The notes under the pieces: model-generated
Told to the model about the DNA's origin: nothing
Databases searched by the model: none
The model's input: only the letters and a program-made list of their open reading frames with translations
Translations under genes and position numbers: made by a program
Assembly (NCBI GenBank): GCA_021927905.1
Contig: BLLK01000047.1
Location: 3,844,001-3,908,000 of the forward strand
Source of the DNA: Chaetoceros tenuissimus
Lineage: Eukaryota > Bacillariophyta > Thalassiosirophyceae > Chaetocerotales > Chaetocerotaceae
Length of the DNA stretch: 64,000 nucleotides
Reading direction: 5' to 3'
In this document: one piece after another, positions 31,235-41,900 of the stretch
How positions within the stretch are numbered: the stretch's first letter is position 1
How the letters are laid out: the number at the start of each line of letters is the position of its first letter

Positions 31235-31369
31235 TATAAATGCTATAAATATATTGAAAATATCAATATATGATACTTGTATGTGTACTTAAATAAGCAG
31301 CACAGTATATGATAGGAAAAAACACATTGGTTATTTCAAAAATAAATGACATACCATCTCATTCATTGA

Positions 31370-31377
31370 TGACGTCA
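31370..31377. promoter_or_regulatory. TGACGTCA palindrome
   Basis: A perfect cAMP-response-type bZIP site inside GATGACGTCATC, 168 bp upstream of the D-2-hydroxyacid dehydrogenase start. In diatoms TGACGT elements respond to CO2/cAMP and light; use here is inferred. Confidence 0.45.
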
Positions 31378-31544
31378 TCGAGAAGCGTCAATGTCAAGTG
31401 TCAAAAGATATCTTCAAACAAAAATAACAAGCAAACAAGCCAAGAAATAAAAGGTTTGTTGCTATGGTAGTGAGTTAGTTTCTCGTCTTCACTATTTATG
31501 CAATCTATCCTTCTTTATCTACTGAACACTAATATCACCCAAGT

Positions 31545-32564
31545 ATGTCGTTTCAAGCAACGAGAGTCCTTCGTCGGCCTACTGCAATCTTTCTAAACAG
31601 CAGCCGACTCAACTACGACAAGAGACTCGACTACTCTCGACTGTCTGCACTTACAAACTTGACATGCAACGAAGTGGACAATATCACATCTACCGAGGAA
31701 ATCGTCTCCTTGGTTCAAAAGCATCAACCAGAAATTGTAATCACAAAAGAAATGGAAGTTCCTTCTCAGGCTCTTGAACAATTTCCACCGTCTGTCAAAC
31801 TTTTGTGCGAATCTGGAACGGGATACAATAATATTCCAGTAGCACTTGCTCGTGAAAAAGGAATGGATGTAGTGAATATCCCTACATACTCAAATGAATC
31901 TGTGGCACATATGGTGATTACCTATATTATGAACTTTGGCGCTGCCATGTTTGACCAAGCGCGAATGCTGCACAATAATGACAGAAGGAATTTTACAGTC
32001 TTTCAGCATCCAATTTATGAAATCACCAACAAGACTTTAGGGATGATTGGTGGTAGTGGCACGATTGGAACTTGTGTAGCAGATGTAGCAATTCCTTTGG
32101 GAATGAATATTGTCATCAGTTCTAGAAGTGGGAAACTCCCCAAGGGGCACAAGTATGAAAATCATCCAAAAGTGAAAGTTGTGGATTTTGACGACGTTTT
32201 TCGCCTATCTGATTTTGTTTCAATCAATTGTCCCCTAAATGCAGAGACTAGACACTCTGTTGGCGCAAGAGAAATCAAGTTGATGAAACCGACCGCTTTC
32301 TTGATAAATACGGCAAGGGGAGCAATCATCAACGAAAAGGAATTGATACAATGTATGAAGGATAGAGTTATTGCTGGAGCAGGACTTGACACGCAAGAGA
32401 CAGAACCTCCTGCAGAAGATAGTGAAATTTGGAATTTGGATAATGTATTCTTGACACCACATATCGGATGGAGGAGACTGGAAACTCGTCAAAGATTGGT
32501 GGATATGACAGCAGACAATATTGAAGCGTATATCAGGGGTGAAACCAAAAACATTGTAAATTAA
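31545..32564 (+). CDS. D-isomer-specific 2-hydroxyacid dehydrogenase
   Basis: The single-exon product has 339 residues, a normal length. The substrate-side domain has ESGTGYNNIPVALAREKGMDVVNIP. The NAD(P) loop LGMIGGSGTIG is at 165-175. Catalytic residues are Arg258 (INTARGAII), Glu285 (LDTQETEP) and His306 (LTPHIGW), the classic R-E-H set. Such enzymes reduce 2-oxoacids such as glyoxylate, hydroxypyruvate or pyruvate to D-hydroxyacids. No clear presequence is seen, although the start (MSFQATRVLRRPT) is Arg-rich and could target mitochondria. A photorespiratory glyoxylate or hydroxypyruvate role is possible. Substrate is not determined by the sequence. Confidence 0.92.
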   Translation: MSFQATRVLRRPTAIFLNSSRLNYDKRLDYSRLSALTNLTCNEVDNITSTEEIVSLVQKHQPEIVITKEMEVPSQALEQFPPSVKLLCESGTGYNNIPVALAREKGMDVVNIPTYSNESVAHMVITYIMNFGAAMFDQARMLHNNDRRNFTVFQHPIYEITNKTLGMIGGSGTIGTCVADVAIPLGMNIVISSRSGKLPKGHKYENHPKVKVVDFDDVFRLSDFVSINCPLNAETRHSVGAREIKLMKPTAFLINTARGAIINEKELIQCMKDRVIAGAGLDTQETEPPAEDSEIWNLDNVFLTPHIGWRRLETRQRLVDMTADNIEAYIRGETKNIVN

Positions 32565-32982
32565 AATTGATACTATTACTCGGTAGAAAGCAGCTCTTTG
32601 AAGCACTTTGCAGGATATGAATGTTGACATGAGAATAAGGAAGTATAGATTTCAGTACCTTGCTGTTTCCATGTCTAAGTCAATTCCCAATTTATCCACC
32701 ATAGATGAGACAGCTTACTGTGGCGATTGCTACTATATGTAAAATCTTTATGTTAAATACTTATTCTTTGCTTTATCGGAAGAAACCTCTTTCTCTACTT
32801 ATTATCAGGTCTCTTTTTTGAAATGAATATTTACTCCTTTCAACTAGAGTGTATGTACTCAAAATATTATAAAAATCAAAGGACACTCTAAGTATATTTT
32901 CGCGCCAAAATCTCTGGATATATCTTTTGGATCTTCCTTTTCAAGTTCCGACCATCTTTCATCACCCTCTCATTATTCCAAA
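32565..32982. other. Intergenic, SET gene promoter
   Basis: No gene is seen. A TTTTCGCGCCAAAA-like motif at about 32898-32911 lies 70 bp before the next start; it resembles an E2F/DP site. Confidence 0.35.
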
Positions 32983-34392
32983 ATGAACATGAAGTTAATG
33001 TTATCTTCACCAATCTTCACCTTGTTCCTATCTTTGGCCATCACTGATGCTTTCATAACCCCAAATGTAAAGCCTAGTGTTGTCCCCAGCTCAGTGGGGC
33101 TCTCTTTGTCATCAACATGTCTCTTTGCAAAAAGGGACATTTCCAGATTAGCCGAATTTGCAAATCAACACGATGTGCAATTCTCCCCTTCCGCAGAATT
33201 GACCCTCAACTCCGGAGAAGACTATGGAATTAAACTTGTAAAATCTGCTCAACAAAATGAATGCATCCTATCCGTACCAAAAAGTCTAGTACTCGATAGT
33301 GACAAGATCAAACGAGAATGGTTTGAATATCTTGAGAAGCCAATAGAATACATTGAGGGAATGGGTCTACATGATTCCGCATTGAATTTCGTACTAATTA
33401 CCAAAGTTCTATATGAAAACTCATTAGGAGAGGAAAGTAAATGGTATGAATGGATACAGTCTCTTCCTTCTTCTTTTAGTACGGGAGTTTGTATGGATGA
33501 AGTCGAACTTGAATGTTTGCCTCCTTTTGCATTAGCACTTGCAAACTTTGAAAAACAACAATTGGACATCTTTATGAAAGCATATGAATTGATGAAGGAT
33601 ACTTCTATCTACACAGAAACTGATTATGATTTATTTCTCTGGGCATTCAATGTTGTAATTACAAGGTGTTGGCGGTATGTCCAAGAAAATGAATACGATG
33701 AACTCATCAGACCAATCAGTGTCCCATATGGCGATATGTTCAATCATAAGGAACCTCCAAATGTGATGGTGAGAGATAGTGATGACCAAGACCGTGTAGA
33801 ATTTGTATTGACACAAGATATTGATGTTTCAGATGAAAGCGAAGGAGCTGATTTATTCTTGTCCTATGGTCTCACTAATCCACATAGGTTCCTTACTGTT
33901 TTTGGCTTTTGTGATGAGTCCATGCCTGAGGTATTTAGTCAATTACTTTTCGACAAGCAAACTCCAGAACTTGTTGAACTAGGTTGCAATGATAGAAGTA
34001 AAATGGTATATCGTTGTGATGACGGAGGTATTTCAACAGCTGTGTGGGATTGTATCCTTTACACTCTTTTGGCTCAAGTTCCTCAAGAGCAACAACTCTT
34101 CTATAGTGCACATCTGGAAGGAAATCTTGAAGAAAAGCGTAGATTCCATAAAAAGTATGCATTGGAGGAGGCTCTTACATTGAGAAACCATGTCGAAGCT
34201 ACAGCAAATGAGTTTAGAGATCTTGTCGTTAAGATTGATGCTATGGATGATGATGAAAAGGCTAAGCATCCTCGTATTGATTTGATTCGTAGACACAATT
34301 CATTTCTCTGTGGAGTGTTTGATAGAGTCAAGTCAAGAATTGATGAGAGAGCACAAAAAGAAGTTTTGAAAAGAAGAGGAATAACTTCATAA
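32983..34392 (+). CDS. Plastid SET-domain protein methyltransferase (Rubisco LSMT-like)
   Basis: The product has 469 residues. Residues 1-23 form a signal peptide ending ITDAFITP, the A-F plastid motif. The split SET domain begins near 80 (GEDYGIKLVKSAQQNECILSVPKSL). It contains the inserted helical iSET region and the catalytic core PYGDMFNHKEPPN at 248-260 (the NH motif that contacts AdoMet), and ends with LFLSYG at 292-296. The C-terminal helical Rubisco-LSMT substrate-binding domain follows (NDRSKMVYRCD onward). Family members trimethylate lysine in Rubisco large subunit, aldolase or other plastid proteins. The plastid location fits; the exact substrate is unknown. Confidence 0.88.
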   Translation: MNMKLMLSSPIFTLFLSLAITDAFITPNVKPSVVPSSVGLSLSSTCLFAKRDISRLAEFANQHDVQFSPSAELTLNSGEDYGIKLVKSAQQNECILSVPKSLVLDSDKIKREWFEYLEKPIEYIEGMGLHDSALNFVLITKVLYENSLGEESKWYEWIQSLPSSFSTGVCMDEVELECLPPFALALANFEKQQLDIFMKAYELMKDTSIYTETDYDLFLWAFNVVITRCWRYVQENEYDELIRPISVPYGDMFNHKEPPNVMVRDSDDQDRVEFVLTQDIDVSDESEGADLFLSYGLTNPHRFLTVFGFCDESMPEVFSQLLFDKQTPELVELGCNDRSKMVYRCDDGGISTAVWDCILYTLLAQVPQEQQLFYSAHLEGNLEEKRRFHKKYALEEALTLRNHVEATANEFRDLVVKIDAMDDDEKAKHPRIDLIRRHNSFLCGVFDRVKSRIDERAQKEVLKRRGITS

Positions 34393-34446
34393 GTGAGCAT
34401 CTAGTTTAGGAGGTAAAATCGTCATATTTCAATCTTTATCCATCTC

Positions 34447-35850
34447 CTAGTCTACTAAACCCAAACTTTGCTGAAATTGTTCCTTCCACCTTTTATGCGC
34501 CTCTCTAATCTTTTCCCGCTCGGAGTCTTTTTCACCTTCTTCCGATTCAAAGTTCTCAATAGCACTTGCTTGAAGTGCTAAAGTTGAGACTTCCATGTTG
34601 TCAATGTCACATGTGAGGGCATCATCAATTTTTTCTTTAGGAATTCCAATAATGATATTATTTTTGGGTGTGATATCAAGTGGTAACAGAGAAGAGATTG
34701 CACCACTATATCCATATTCACTCAACCAACAAAGTCTATCGGCATCTGCAATTTGCATACAACGTTTGGCTAATCGAAAATTTCGACTCGTTACAAAAGA
34801 TTCCTTGCCGTCAACTGGCGAAGCACAATCTGCGGATCTAGCAACCAAAGTAAAGGGTGTTGGGACCTCATTACCCTTGAAAAACTTGACTTTATTCCTC
34901 CCTCGCTTAAGTTTATGCCATTCCTCTGGCATTTCTTGTTCCCTTACTTCATGAAGTGCTTTGCTTCGAGGTATATGCGGACGGAGAAAATCATTGGACG
35001 AAGTTTGACCATAGCAACATGGACAGAAACAAAATGCTGCACGATTAAAAGCACACATTTCTAGAGCTGCATCCGTCAATACACCACAGCTATGGAGAGA
35101 TATCGCTAAATCAAATTTCACTGCTGCTGGTCCAAAAGTCCCTTGTGTGGATAAATCACCATGTGGATCAAATTCATAATCACAAAATGCATGAAGGGAT
35201 GTATTCGCCACTTGGACATTTGTAATATTAGCTTCATCAATACGACGTTGAGCTTGTTGACTTCCGTATTCTTTACGCTCTAATAAAGTAACTCGACATT
35301 TTTCAGGTCTCATCCATGCAATGACAAGACCAATATGACCACTTCCAGCTCCAATATCTACAATATGTATCCTATCATCATAACTCTCTCCTTTCTTCTT
35401 TTTCAAATCATATAGATAGTCCACCAAGGGTATTATCTTATCCATTAACGCCTGCACCTGTTGCATCTTATTAACTGCTCTATTTCCTTTAAGTCCACCA
35501 CCTTGTGGAGTAAGCGAAGGAGGCATTGATTCCCAATCTATCCTTGTATCTTGATTTACAGAATTTATAGATTTCTCTTGTGTCAAGACATCATGACATT
35601 CTCGCATCTTTGACACAAACAAGGGTTCCTCAATCTCATTCTCGTCTTGATTCTGTATAGATTCAGTATGTAAGTCTACATTCAGATATTTGTCCAGTGA
35701 TGATTCTACAATCTGGCAACATTTTTGAATCAACTCATGTTTTGCAATATTGATTTGGTTCACTTTTCGATCCGTCTGAACTTTCTTCGGTAGGCTGCTT
35801 TGCATCCCCGCTCTAGATTCCTCTTTTCTTCCCATATTTCTACTTTTCAT
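34447..35850 (-). CDS. GSTCD/METTL25-like AdoMet-dependent methyltransferase
   Basis: The 467-residue single-exon product has a Rossmann methyltransferase fold. Motif I is HIVDIGAGSGHIGLVIAW at about 162-179, followed by VTLLERKEYGS (acidic residue of motif II). A long variable loop precedes DLAISLHSCGVLTDAALEMC and FCFCPCCYGQ. The SLHSCG and CPCCYG pair is the hallmark of the GSTCD/Methyltransf_32 group, whose substrates are poorly known and may be RNA. The first 110 residues are charged and unrelated to a GST fold. It ends with a long acidic helical tail. The start is close to, and divergent from, the frameshifted SDR gene. Confidence 0.82.
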   Translation of the reverse strand: MKSRNMGRKEESRAGMQSSLPKKVQTDRKVNQINIAKHELIQKCCQIVESSLDKYLNVDLHTESIQNQDENEIEEPLFVSKMRECHDVLTQEKSINSVNQDTRIDWESMPPSLTPQGGGLKGNRAVNKMQQVQALMDKIIPLVDYLYDLKKKKGESYDDRIHIVDIGAGSGHIGLVIAWMRPEKCRVTLLERKEYGSQQAQRRIDEANITNVQVANTSLHAFCDYEFDPHGDLSTQGTFGPAAVKFDLAISLHSCGVLTDAALEMCAFNRAAFCFCPCCYGQTSSNDFLRPHIPRSKALHEVREQEMPEEWHKLKRGRNKVKFFKGNEVPTPFTLVARSADCASPVDGKESFVTSRNFRLAKRCMQIADADRLCWLSEYGYSGAISSLLPLDITPKNNIIIGIPKEKIDDALTCDIDNMEVSTLALQASAIENFESEEGEKDSEREKIREAHKRWKEQFQQSLGLVD

Positions 35851-36001
35851 TTTAATTATTGGGGATTTGTATCAGTCTATTGATTGTCAATTCGTTCACT
35901 GTTCTGTTCATCTTCAGAATAAAAAATGAAGGTGGGCGAACGAAAAAGCAATGGGTGGCGCAGAAAAATTGACATGAGGGGGTTAAAAGTCAGGTATTTA
36001 G

Positions 36002-36009
36002 TGACGTCA
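36002..36009. promoter_or_regulatory. TGACGTCA palindrome
   Basis: A perfect bZIP palindrome in the gap between the divergent methyltransferase and SDR genes, about 124 bp from the SDR ATG. Confidence 0.4.
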
Positions 36010-36132
36010 GCCCATACGTACTTTTGTCAACGTATTGGATATTTGCAGTAACTCGAGACAAAGCACATCTTCAGGAAATACACCCAATTCCAATCGATAC
36101 CTAATCGAGTAACGAAAAATTATATTCATCAC

Positions 36133-37006
36133 ATGAAAAACATAGCGACTCTTTTTCGAGCATTTATAATCGTTGGGTTGATAGCATTCGCCTATCAAAA
36201 TCTACGAAGCCATCCTAAAACTCACACACCAAAAAGTTTATCGCAAAAGTACCTTATGGACAATGGAGTCTCGTAGTTGGTGCTTCAGAAGGTCTAGGGG
36301 CTGAATGGGCCAAGCACTTTTGCAAAAATGGCCTGGACGTCATCACAAGTGCTCGACGTGCACAAGAATTTGGAACATCAGGCTACAAAATTAAGAAATG
36401 ATTACAGATGCAATGTCCAAAGTGTGATTTTAGATCTTTCCAATGGAAAACAAGTTTCTGAAACTATGGAAAATATCTTTCAAACATATAATGTTGGTCT
36501 CATGGTATACAATGCTGCCGTGTTTCAAAAGGATTTATTTGTAGAATCGCCGCTTGAATCAATCGCATTTGCAAACTATAGAAGTCAATGCGGCAAGTCT
36601 TACTCGTACCGTGTATACATTTGGGAAAGCAGTCAAGAAATATAAGCGACCATCATCAGGTGTCATAATCATGTCTTCTACTCTTGGTGATAAGGGATCA
36701 GCACTTGTTTCATCTTATGCTGCTACAAAAGCTTTTGATACAGTTCTAGCAAAAAGTCTTGAGAATGAATTTCAAACTGATGGAATGGATGTACTGGCAT
36801 GTGTAGCTGCACCAATTGAAACACCGAATTTTCGAAAAGCGAATGGATATGATACCAAGGAGTTGGACTTTATCTTGATGCAGCCTCAAGATGTTGCAAA
36901 GGAATGTTTGAATGCATTGGGAAATAAGTATGTTAATGGTGATGAAAGTATCGAGATTCTTTACACGATTATTGCCAACTCGTGTCATGGTGGATGGAAT
37001 GAGTGA
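36133..37006 (+). pseudogene. Short-chain dehydrogenase/reductase gene in several frames
   Basis: The ATG at 36133 opens a signal anchor (LFRAFIIVGLIAFAYQNLR). A classical SDR then reads in pieces: QWSLVVGASEGLGAEWAKHF (the GxxxGxG NAD loop), ATKLRNDY..VQSVILDLS, GLMVYNAAV (equivalent of NNAG), and IEVNAASLTRTVYTF with IMSSTLGDKGSALVSSYAATKAF, containing the catalytic Ser, Tyr and Lys. These lie in different frames, with shifts near 36230 (in an A run), near 36370, and near 36560. No intron with proper ends explains them. Either the gene is a decaying pseudogene or the base calls contain indels. The catalytic part is otherwise well preserved, which favours recent loss or sequence error. The gene is the host's own. 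Confidence 0.7.
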
Positions 37007-37223
37007 GAATTTGAAGGCTACTAGCAGTGATTGAAATTGAAAGTGTGCACATGAATAGAGTATTAATTTTAGTCCCATTGTTGAGAGAGAAGAAATTTCG
37101 TGTGTGGATTAGTTTCTTTTTTTTCACGGTGTAGACTTGGTTTCCACGATGTAAAATAGGAAGAGTAATCCCATTCTCTTTGCATTTACATTACTGTGGA
37201 AGGTTAGAAATCGAATATTCAGC

Positions 37224-38909
37224 ATGGATGGTAAAGCGCTTTTCAAGATTTGCTCTAAAAAAGAGTGGACTAAACTCAAAAAATTCCTTGATTCTTCTGA
37301 AATTGGCATGGAGGAAAAAGAGAAAATTTTGAGCTATCAGGAGGGCAAGCGTTGGGAGAAGCGAACGTGTCTAATGATATGCATTTGTAAGTTTGCACCA
37401 GAAGAACTAATTTTAAAGATGATACGAATCGGGAAGAAGAGCATGTTGTTGAAACAAATAGCAAAAAGCGGTCATACAGTACTCCATCTTGCTTGTGATG
37501 CACACCCATCTCATGGTGATGGTCGATATCAACCATTCCCTGTTTTGAAGGAAATGATTGACATTGGGGGGAGAGACCTCATCATGACTAAAGCCAGGGA
37601 TGACAATTGTTACGCACTCCACTACCTTTGTTGGACCTATGACTGCAGGAAAAAGATAGATGAGTACAAGAGGAAGATTGAATATATCCTAGAAAAGGGA
37701 GATAGGAAGCTTTTATTGCTTGAAAAATCTCAACCGCCAGACGGAAGTTTAGGGTTCACTGCCTTGGATTATGCCTCGAAGGGAAATGCACCAGATAGTA
37801 TTTGTGAATTATTGGCTTGCGATGTTGTCCATTTGCAAGAAGATTCTCGTACAGATAGTCGAATTCAATCGAAATTGAGCAATTCGAGGAGTACGGAAGA
37901 AGATGAAATGGTTGAGGCTCAACTAGTCGCAAAAGTCCAAAATGAGGACAAGGCGGTCAGAATTTACCTCGAAGAAAGTCGTGGAGCTTCCAGAATTGAG
38001 CGCGATACTTCTTCCATCATCAATTGTGAGGAAGATGCAAAGAAAATTGACATTGGTGCTTCTCTTCCCATATGCTTGGAGGAAAAAGTCGGAGGCATAC
38101 GACAACGTAATTTGAATCAATCTCAGCACTTGCAATCAGATCGAGAGACGATCAAGCAGCAAAATCCAAGCACTATGAAAGAGAATAATACTGCAATCAA
38201 TGAATTTCTCGACAATTCTTCAAAAGATGGCGACGACGATCTGGAAGAAGAATTACAACCAATTCTTGACAACGACCAAAACAAAATCATGCTTGTCCAG
38301 CTGAAAGAGAGTGAAACCACATGCTTTCTCTGTAAAAATGAGTTTTCCACGGATACTGACAGCAAAGATAAGGAAGTAAGAGACCGTCTACCTGTGATTA
38401 GTGCATCGAAAACATGTTCCCACTACTACTGTTTCGGCTGTGTACGAAGTCTAGCCATGTCAAAGAACGTAGCAAATGGTAAACCATTGGACAAGTGGCT
38501 AGAGTGTTCAATCTGTAGATCCAATTTGGCCTTTCGCTATGAAGAGAAAGCTCCAAAATACCACTGTTTACTGATCAGCCTAATCAAACGAGCAAAGCAG
38601 GTTGAAAAAGATTCTTTAGACATTCAAGTCAATCAGAGAGGCAAAGAACAAGCCCAAACTGTAGAGCATACCAATGTTAGCAACATTCAACACGTTGTCA
38701 AATCCAGTTACGAGAAAGATGTAGAAGAGGTGAAAGAGTTATACTCTCATCAATTGCATCAAGCAAATGAGAAATGGGCAAAGAAAAATGGGAAACTTCT
38801 TGCTGAAAATGGGCAACTTCTTGCTGAAAATGGTGAACTGGAAGTAGAAAACAAAATTTTAAAGCGGAAGTTGGAAGAGTTGCAAACGCACATTACTGCG
38901 GAGAACTGA
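37224..38909 (+). CDS. Ankyrin-RING-coiled-coil protein, likely E3 ligase
   Basis: The product has 561 residues in one exon. The N-terminal 210 residues hold divergent ankyrin repeats (GHTVLHLACDAHPSHG, DDNCYALHYLCWTYD, LGFTALDYASKGNAPDSICELL). A long polar linker follows. A RING-type finger begins at Cys367: CFLCKNEF, then CSHYYCFGCVRSL and LECSICRSN. A long insert separates the first two cysteine pairs. The last 65 residues form a coiled coil with the repeated heptad-like KLLAENGQLLAENGEL. Related ankyrin-RING proteins are numerous in this diatom lineage. Ubiquitin ligase activity with an ankyrin substrate platform is inferred from the architecture. Confidence 0.82.
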   Translation: MDGKALFKICSKKEWTKLKKFLDSSEIGMEEKEKILSYQEGKRWEKRTCLMICICKFAPEELILKMIRIGKKSMLLKQIAKSGHTVLHLACDAHPSHGDGRYQPFPVLKEMIDIGGRDLIMTKARDDNCYALHYLCWTYDCRKKIDEYKRKIEYILEKGDRKLLLLEKSQPPDGSLGFTALDYASKGNAPDSICELLACDVVHLQEDSRTDSRIQSKLSNSRSTEEDEMVEAQLVAKVQNEDKAVRIYLEESRGASRIERDTSSIINCEEDAKKIDIGASLPICLEEKVGGIRQRNLNQSQHLQSDRETIKQQNPSTMKENNTAINEFLDNSSKDGDDDLEEELQPILDNDQNKIMLVQLKESETTCFLCKNEFSTDTDSKDKEVRDRLPVISASKTCSHYYCFGCVRSLAMSKNVANGKPLDKWLECSICRSNLAFRYEEKAPKYHCLLISLIKRAKQVEKDSLDIQVNQRGKEQAQTVEHTNVSNIQHVVKSSYEKDVEEVKELYSHQLHQANEKWAKKNGKLLAENGQLLAENGELEVENKILKRKLEELQTHITAEN

Positions 38910-38986
38910 ATCATTTTTCTTGAAGTTGAATGCATTAAAAATTAAATTATATTTTGAAACACGAAAATGAATATTAGCATTTACTT

Positions 38987-41900
38987 TTAAAACCCTAGAT
39001 CTTCTTCTTCCTCTACAGGAACTTCAGTGCTCACTTCAACCATTGCTTCGTCAGCGATAGATTCATCGACGACTTCAGCTTGCACTACTTCTGTATCAAT
39101 AGCCTTTTCCTCTTGGTTATCAACCATAGAAGTATCAGCAATTTCATTGTCAACATCCTTATCTTCCTTTTCTTTCTTTACAGCAGTTTTCTTTGGACTC
39201 CCGGTATTCTTCTTTCCCTCTGCTTTATCAGCAGTACTTTTTTTCTTTGACGGGGTTTTCCTCTTGGGCATTAGGTTTTGGCGCGCTTCTTTCTCAGCTG
39301 CAAGAATAGCTTTTTCATTTTTCAGCTTCTCCTCTTTTGCAGTTTCCATCAAAGCCTTTCTTCGTTTATCATCTTCATGTAAATTTGAAATTGCCTTCTC
39401 AAGTAGCTCAACTTGCTTCTCAAGATTTTTGCATCTTTCCTCGGACTTCAACGGGGTTTTAACATCTATATTGTCCCATGGTTTAAGGCTCGAAGGATTA
39501 TCATCACTATTTGGCATATCGACTTCACCAGCTGCACAACGAAAAGCTAGTGCAAGACCAAGAAGGCCTGAACCATCTATGTTTGCAGCTGGTAATGTAG
39601 AGACCCCACTCAATCCCAATCCTTTAAGATTTTCTTTCCCAGCTATCCTTTGGAGGTAGCCTCGAACAAGATTTTCCGCACGGCCTTTTTTATCAGCAAT
39701 ACCAAGCTTTCGACCTTTTCGAATCATGTTACTATTACCATCAACCTTCTGCTTCTTGGCCTTTTTCTCAGCATCTTTCAAGACGCGCTCACGTTCCCTT
39801 GTTCTCTTCTTTCTGCGTCTTTCAAGATCCTTCAGCTCCTTCTTATATTCAGTCTCACTCAGCTTTTTCGTCTTTTCAGATTTAGTTGCTGAAGCTTTGC
39901 TTGCCTTTTCTTCCTTCTTTTTCTTCGCGGCCTCCCGTTTCTCTTGCGCTGCTTGTTTCTTCAATGCAGCAGCACGTTTCTTCGCTAATTTTCGACCTTG
40001 TACAGTGTGATCAAGTTTACCATCTGTTGCAATAAGTTCATTGACCTCGTCCATTTCGGGAATATCTCCAGTTGGCGTGACGAACACATTTTTCGAAGGT
40101 TTACTTTCACTTTCTTTTCCTTTGTCTGCTTCGTCTGCTTCTTCGTCGGACTCACACAGGACAGGATACGTATAATTCTCTTCCTCGCCATCTTCATCGA
40201 TATAATCTTCCATCACATCACCACAAGGGTCATTCAAAATCATATCAAATTCTTCCAATGCCCAACGTCCTTCGTCTGCAGCTTTCTCCAGCATTTTGGC
40301 GTTTGCTGCTGTTTGACCTCGGATACCCTTCTTCTTCTTGGTAATATTCCCAACGGAAGTCATTTGCTCATTGATATCTTCATCTGGATTGAAGTTCTCC
40401 TCAATATCAGCTTCTCTCACCCAAATGAATTCATGAGTCCCTAAAAATTCAACGAGAAAATAACTCATTCTCTCTGCTTTTCCTTCATTCTGTCGTTGAA
40501 GCGCTTGGAGAGCTTTCTTTTTACCTGCTTGTAATCCAGCTAAAAGCTTTTCAGGCAAACGAGCTTCATTTCTTTGAGTCAACAGTGAATGCCAATCTTC
40601 CTTTTGATCATCTGGGGCCAATATTCCTAGAACAAGAGCCGGCCAGAATGGCTTCTTTGTATTTTCTCTTGCCCAAATAGCAGCTGCCATGCAGCCCCAA
40701 ACGCTAGACTGGTTTACTCCTCTGCAGTTCACTTCATTAACTGGAACAATTAATTTTCCAAGCATACGATCCAATCTTTTGGCAAAACTGACTTTCAATC
40801 GGGCCAAACCTTCAAAGATATCGTCCCCATAGCATCTTTTGAGATCAGATATGAAAGCTTCAACAGTGTATTCGAAGCCGGTATCGGAGATATCTTTTAA
40901 CTTCTCGGCCATTTGTGATAATGCTGTGAAAACATTGTTCATAGCATCAACCTCATCATCCTCCATCTCATCTTCATTCCCAATAGGTTCAGCATCTAGT
41001 TCATCTACCCTTCCTTTCATTTCTACAAAACTTTCCATTGCAGAAGCGGCTTTCAGAATTAATTTCTTGGATAAAATGACACTGGCGACACTATTTTGAC
41101 GTTCACTTCTCATTTGAATCCGTCTAACTTCTGCATTTTGCAAAGAAGCCATTCTTGCGTCCTTTTGTTTTGGATCAGCCTTCGGGATTTCACTTGGAAT
41201 CATGTATTCCAACCATAGACTATTGAAGTATTCTCTCAAGTGATTTGCAATACTGATGAAACTCGGTATAGCACTATCTTTTGTCAAAGGATGTGTGTGA
41301 TATTTGACACAGTTACTAAAGATTCTCCACACGTCAACACAAATTTGACGAGTATTTTTGTATTCGCGCTTACGTATTGCTCGACAAACTTTTCCCAAAT
41401 CAATAGGATGTTCAATGACTTTGGAATAAATTGGCACAAGTTCCGGATGAAGTAACGAAATTGGACGCGAAAATTCAGCAAGCAGAGGCACTTTACAAAA
41501 TTGTTCCATGAGCAAATCAAGATTTTTATACTCTGCTTCCGTGATATCTGGAACTGATTCATGGATAACAGGCTGTGTACCAGTATTGAGTATAGTCTCA
41601 GCAGCCTTCTTTTTAGGAGTTTTTGTAGTCGGTGTCTTTTTCGTGGCAGTCTTTTTGGTAGACGAGGCAGCTTTTTTCTTTGCTGATGGGGAACCTGTCT
41701 TCTTAGCAGGCTTTTTCTTTGCAGTAGGCGAAGATGGAGTCTCGGGTGCACTAGAGGGAACAGGTTCTGATGGCTTTGCATCTACAGAAGATATTGGATC
41801 GATGGAAAGTTGCTTTCCAGATTTTGGTTCCGAAGGCGTTGCCTCCATTTTCACGGGAGATACATCCGAATCTTCCATGGGGTCAACTGAATCCATATCT

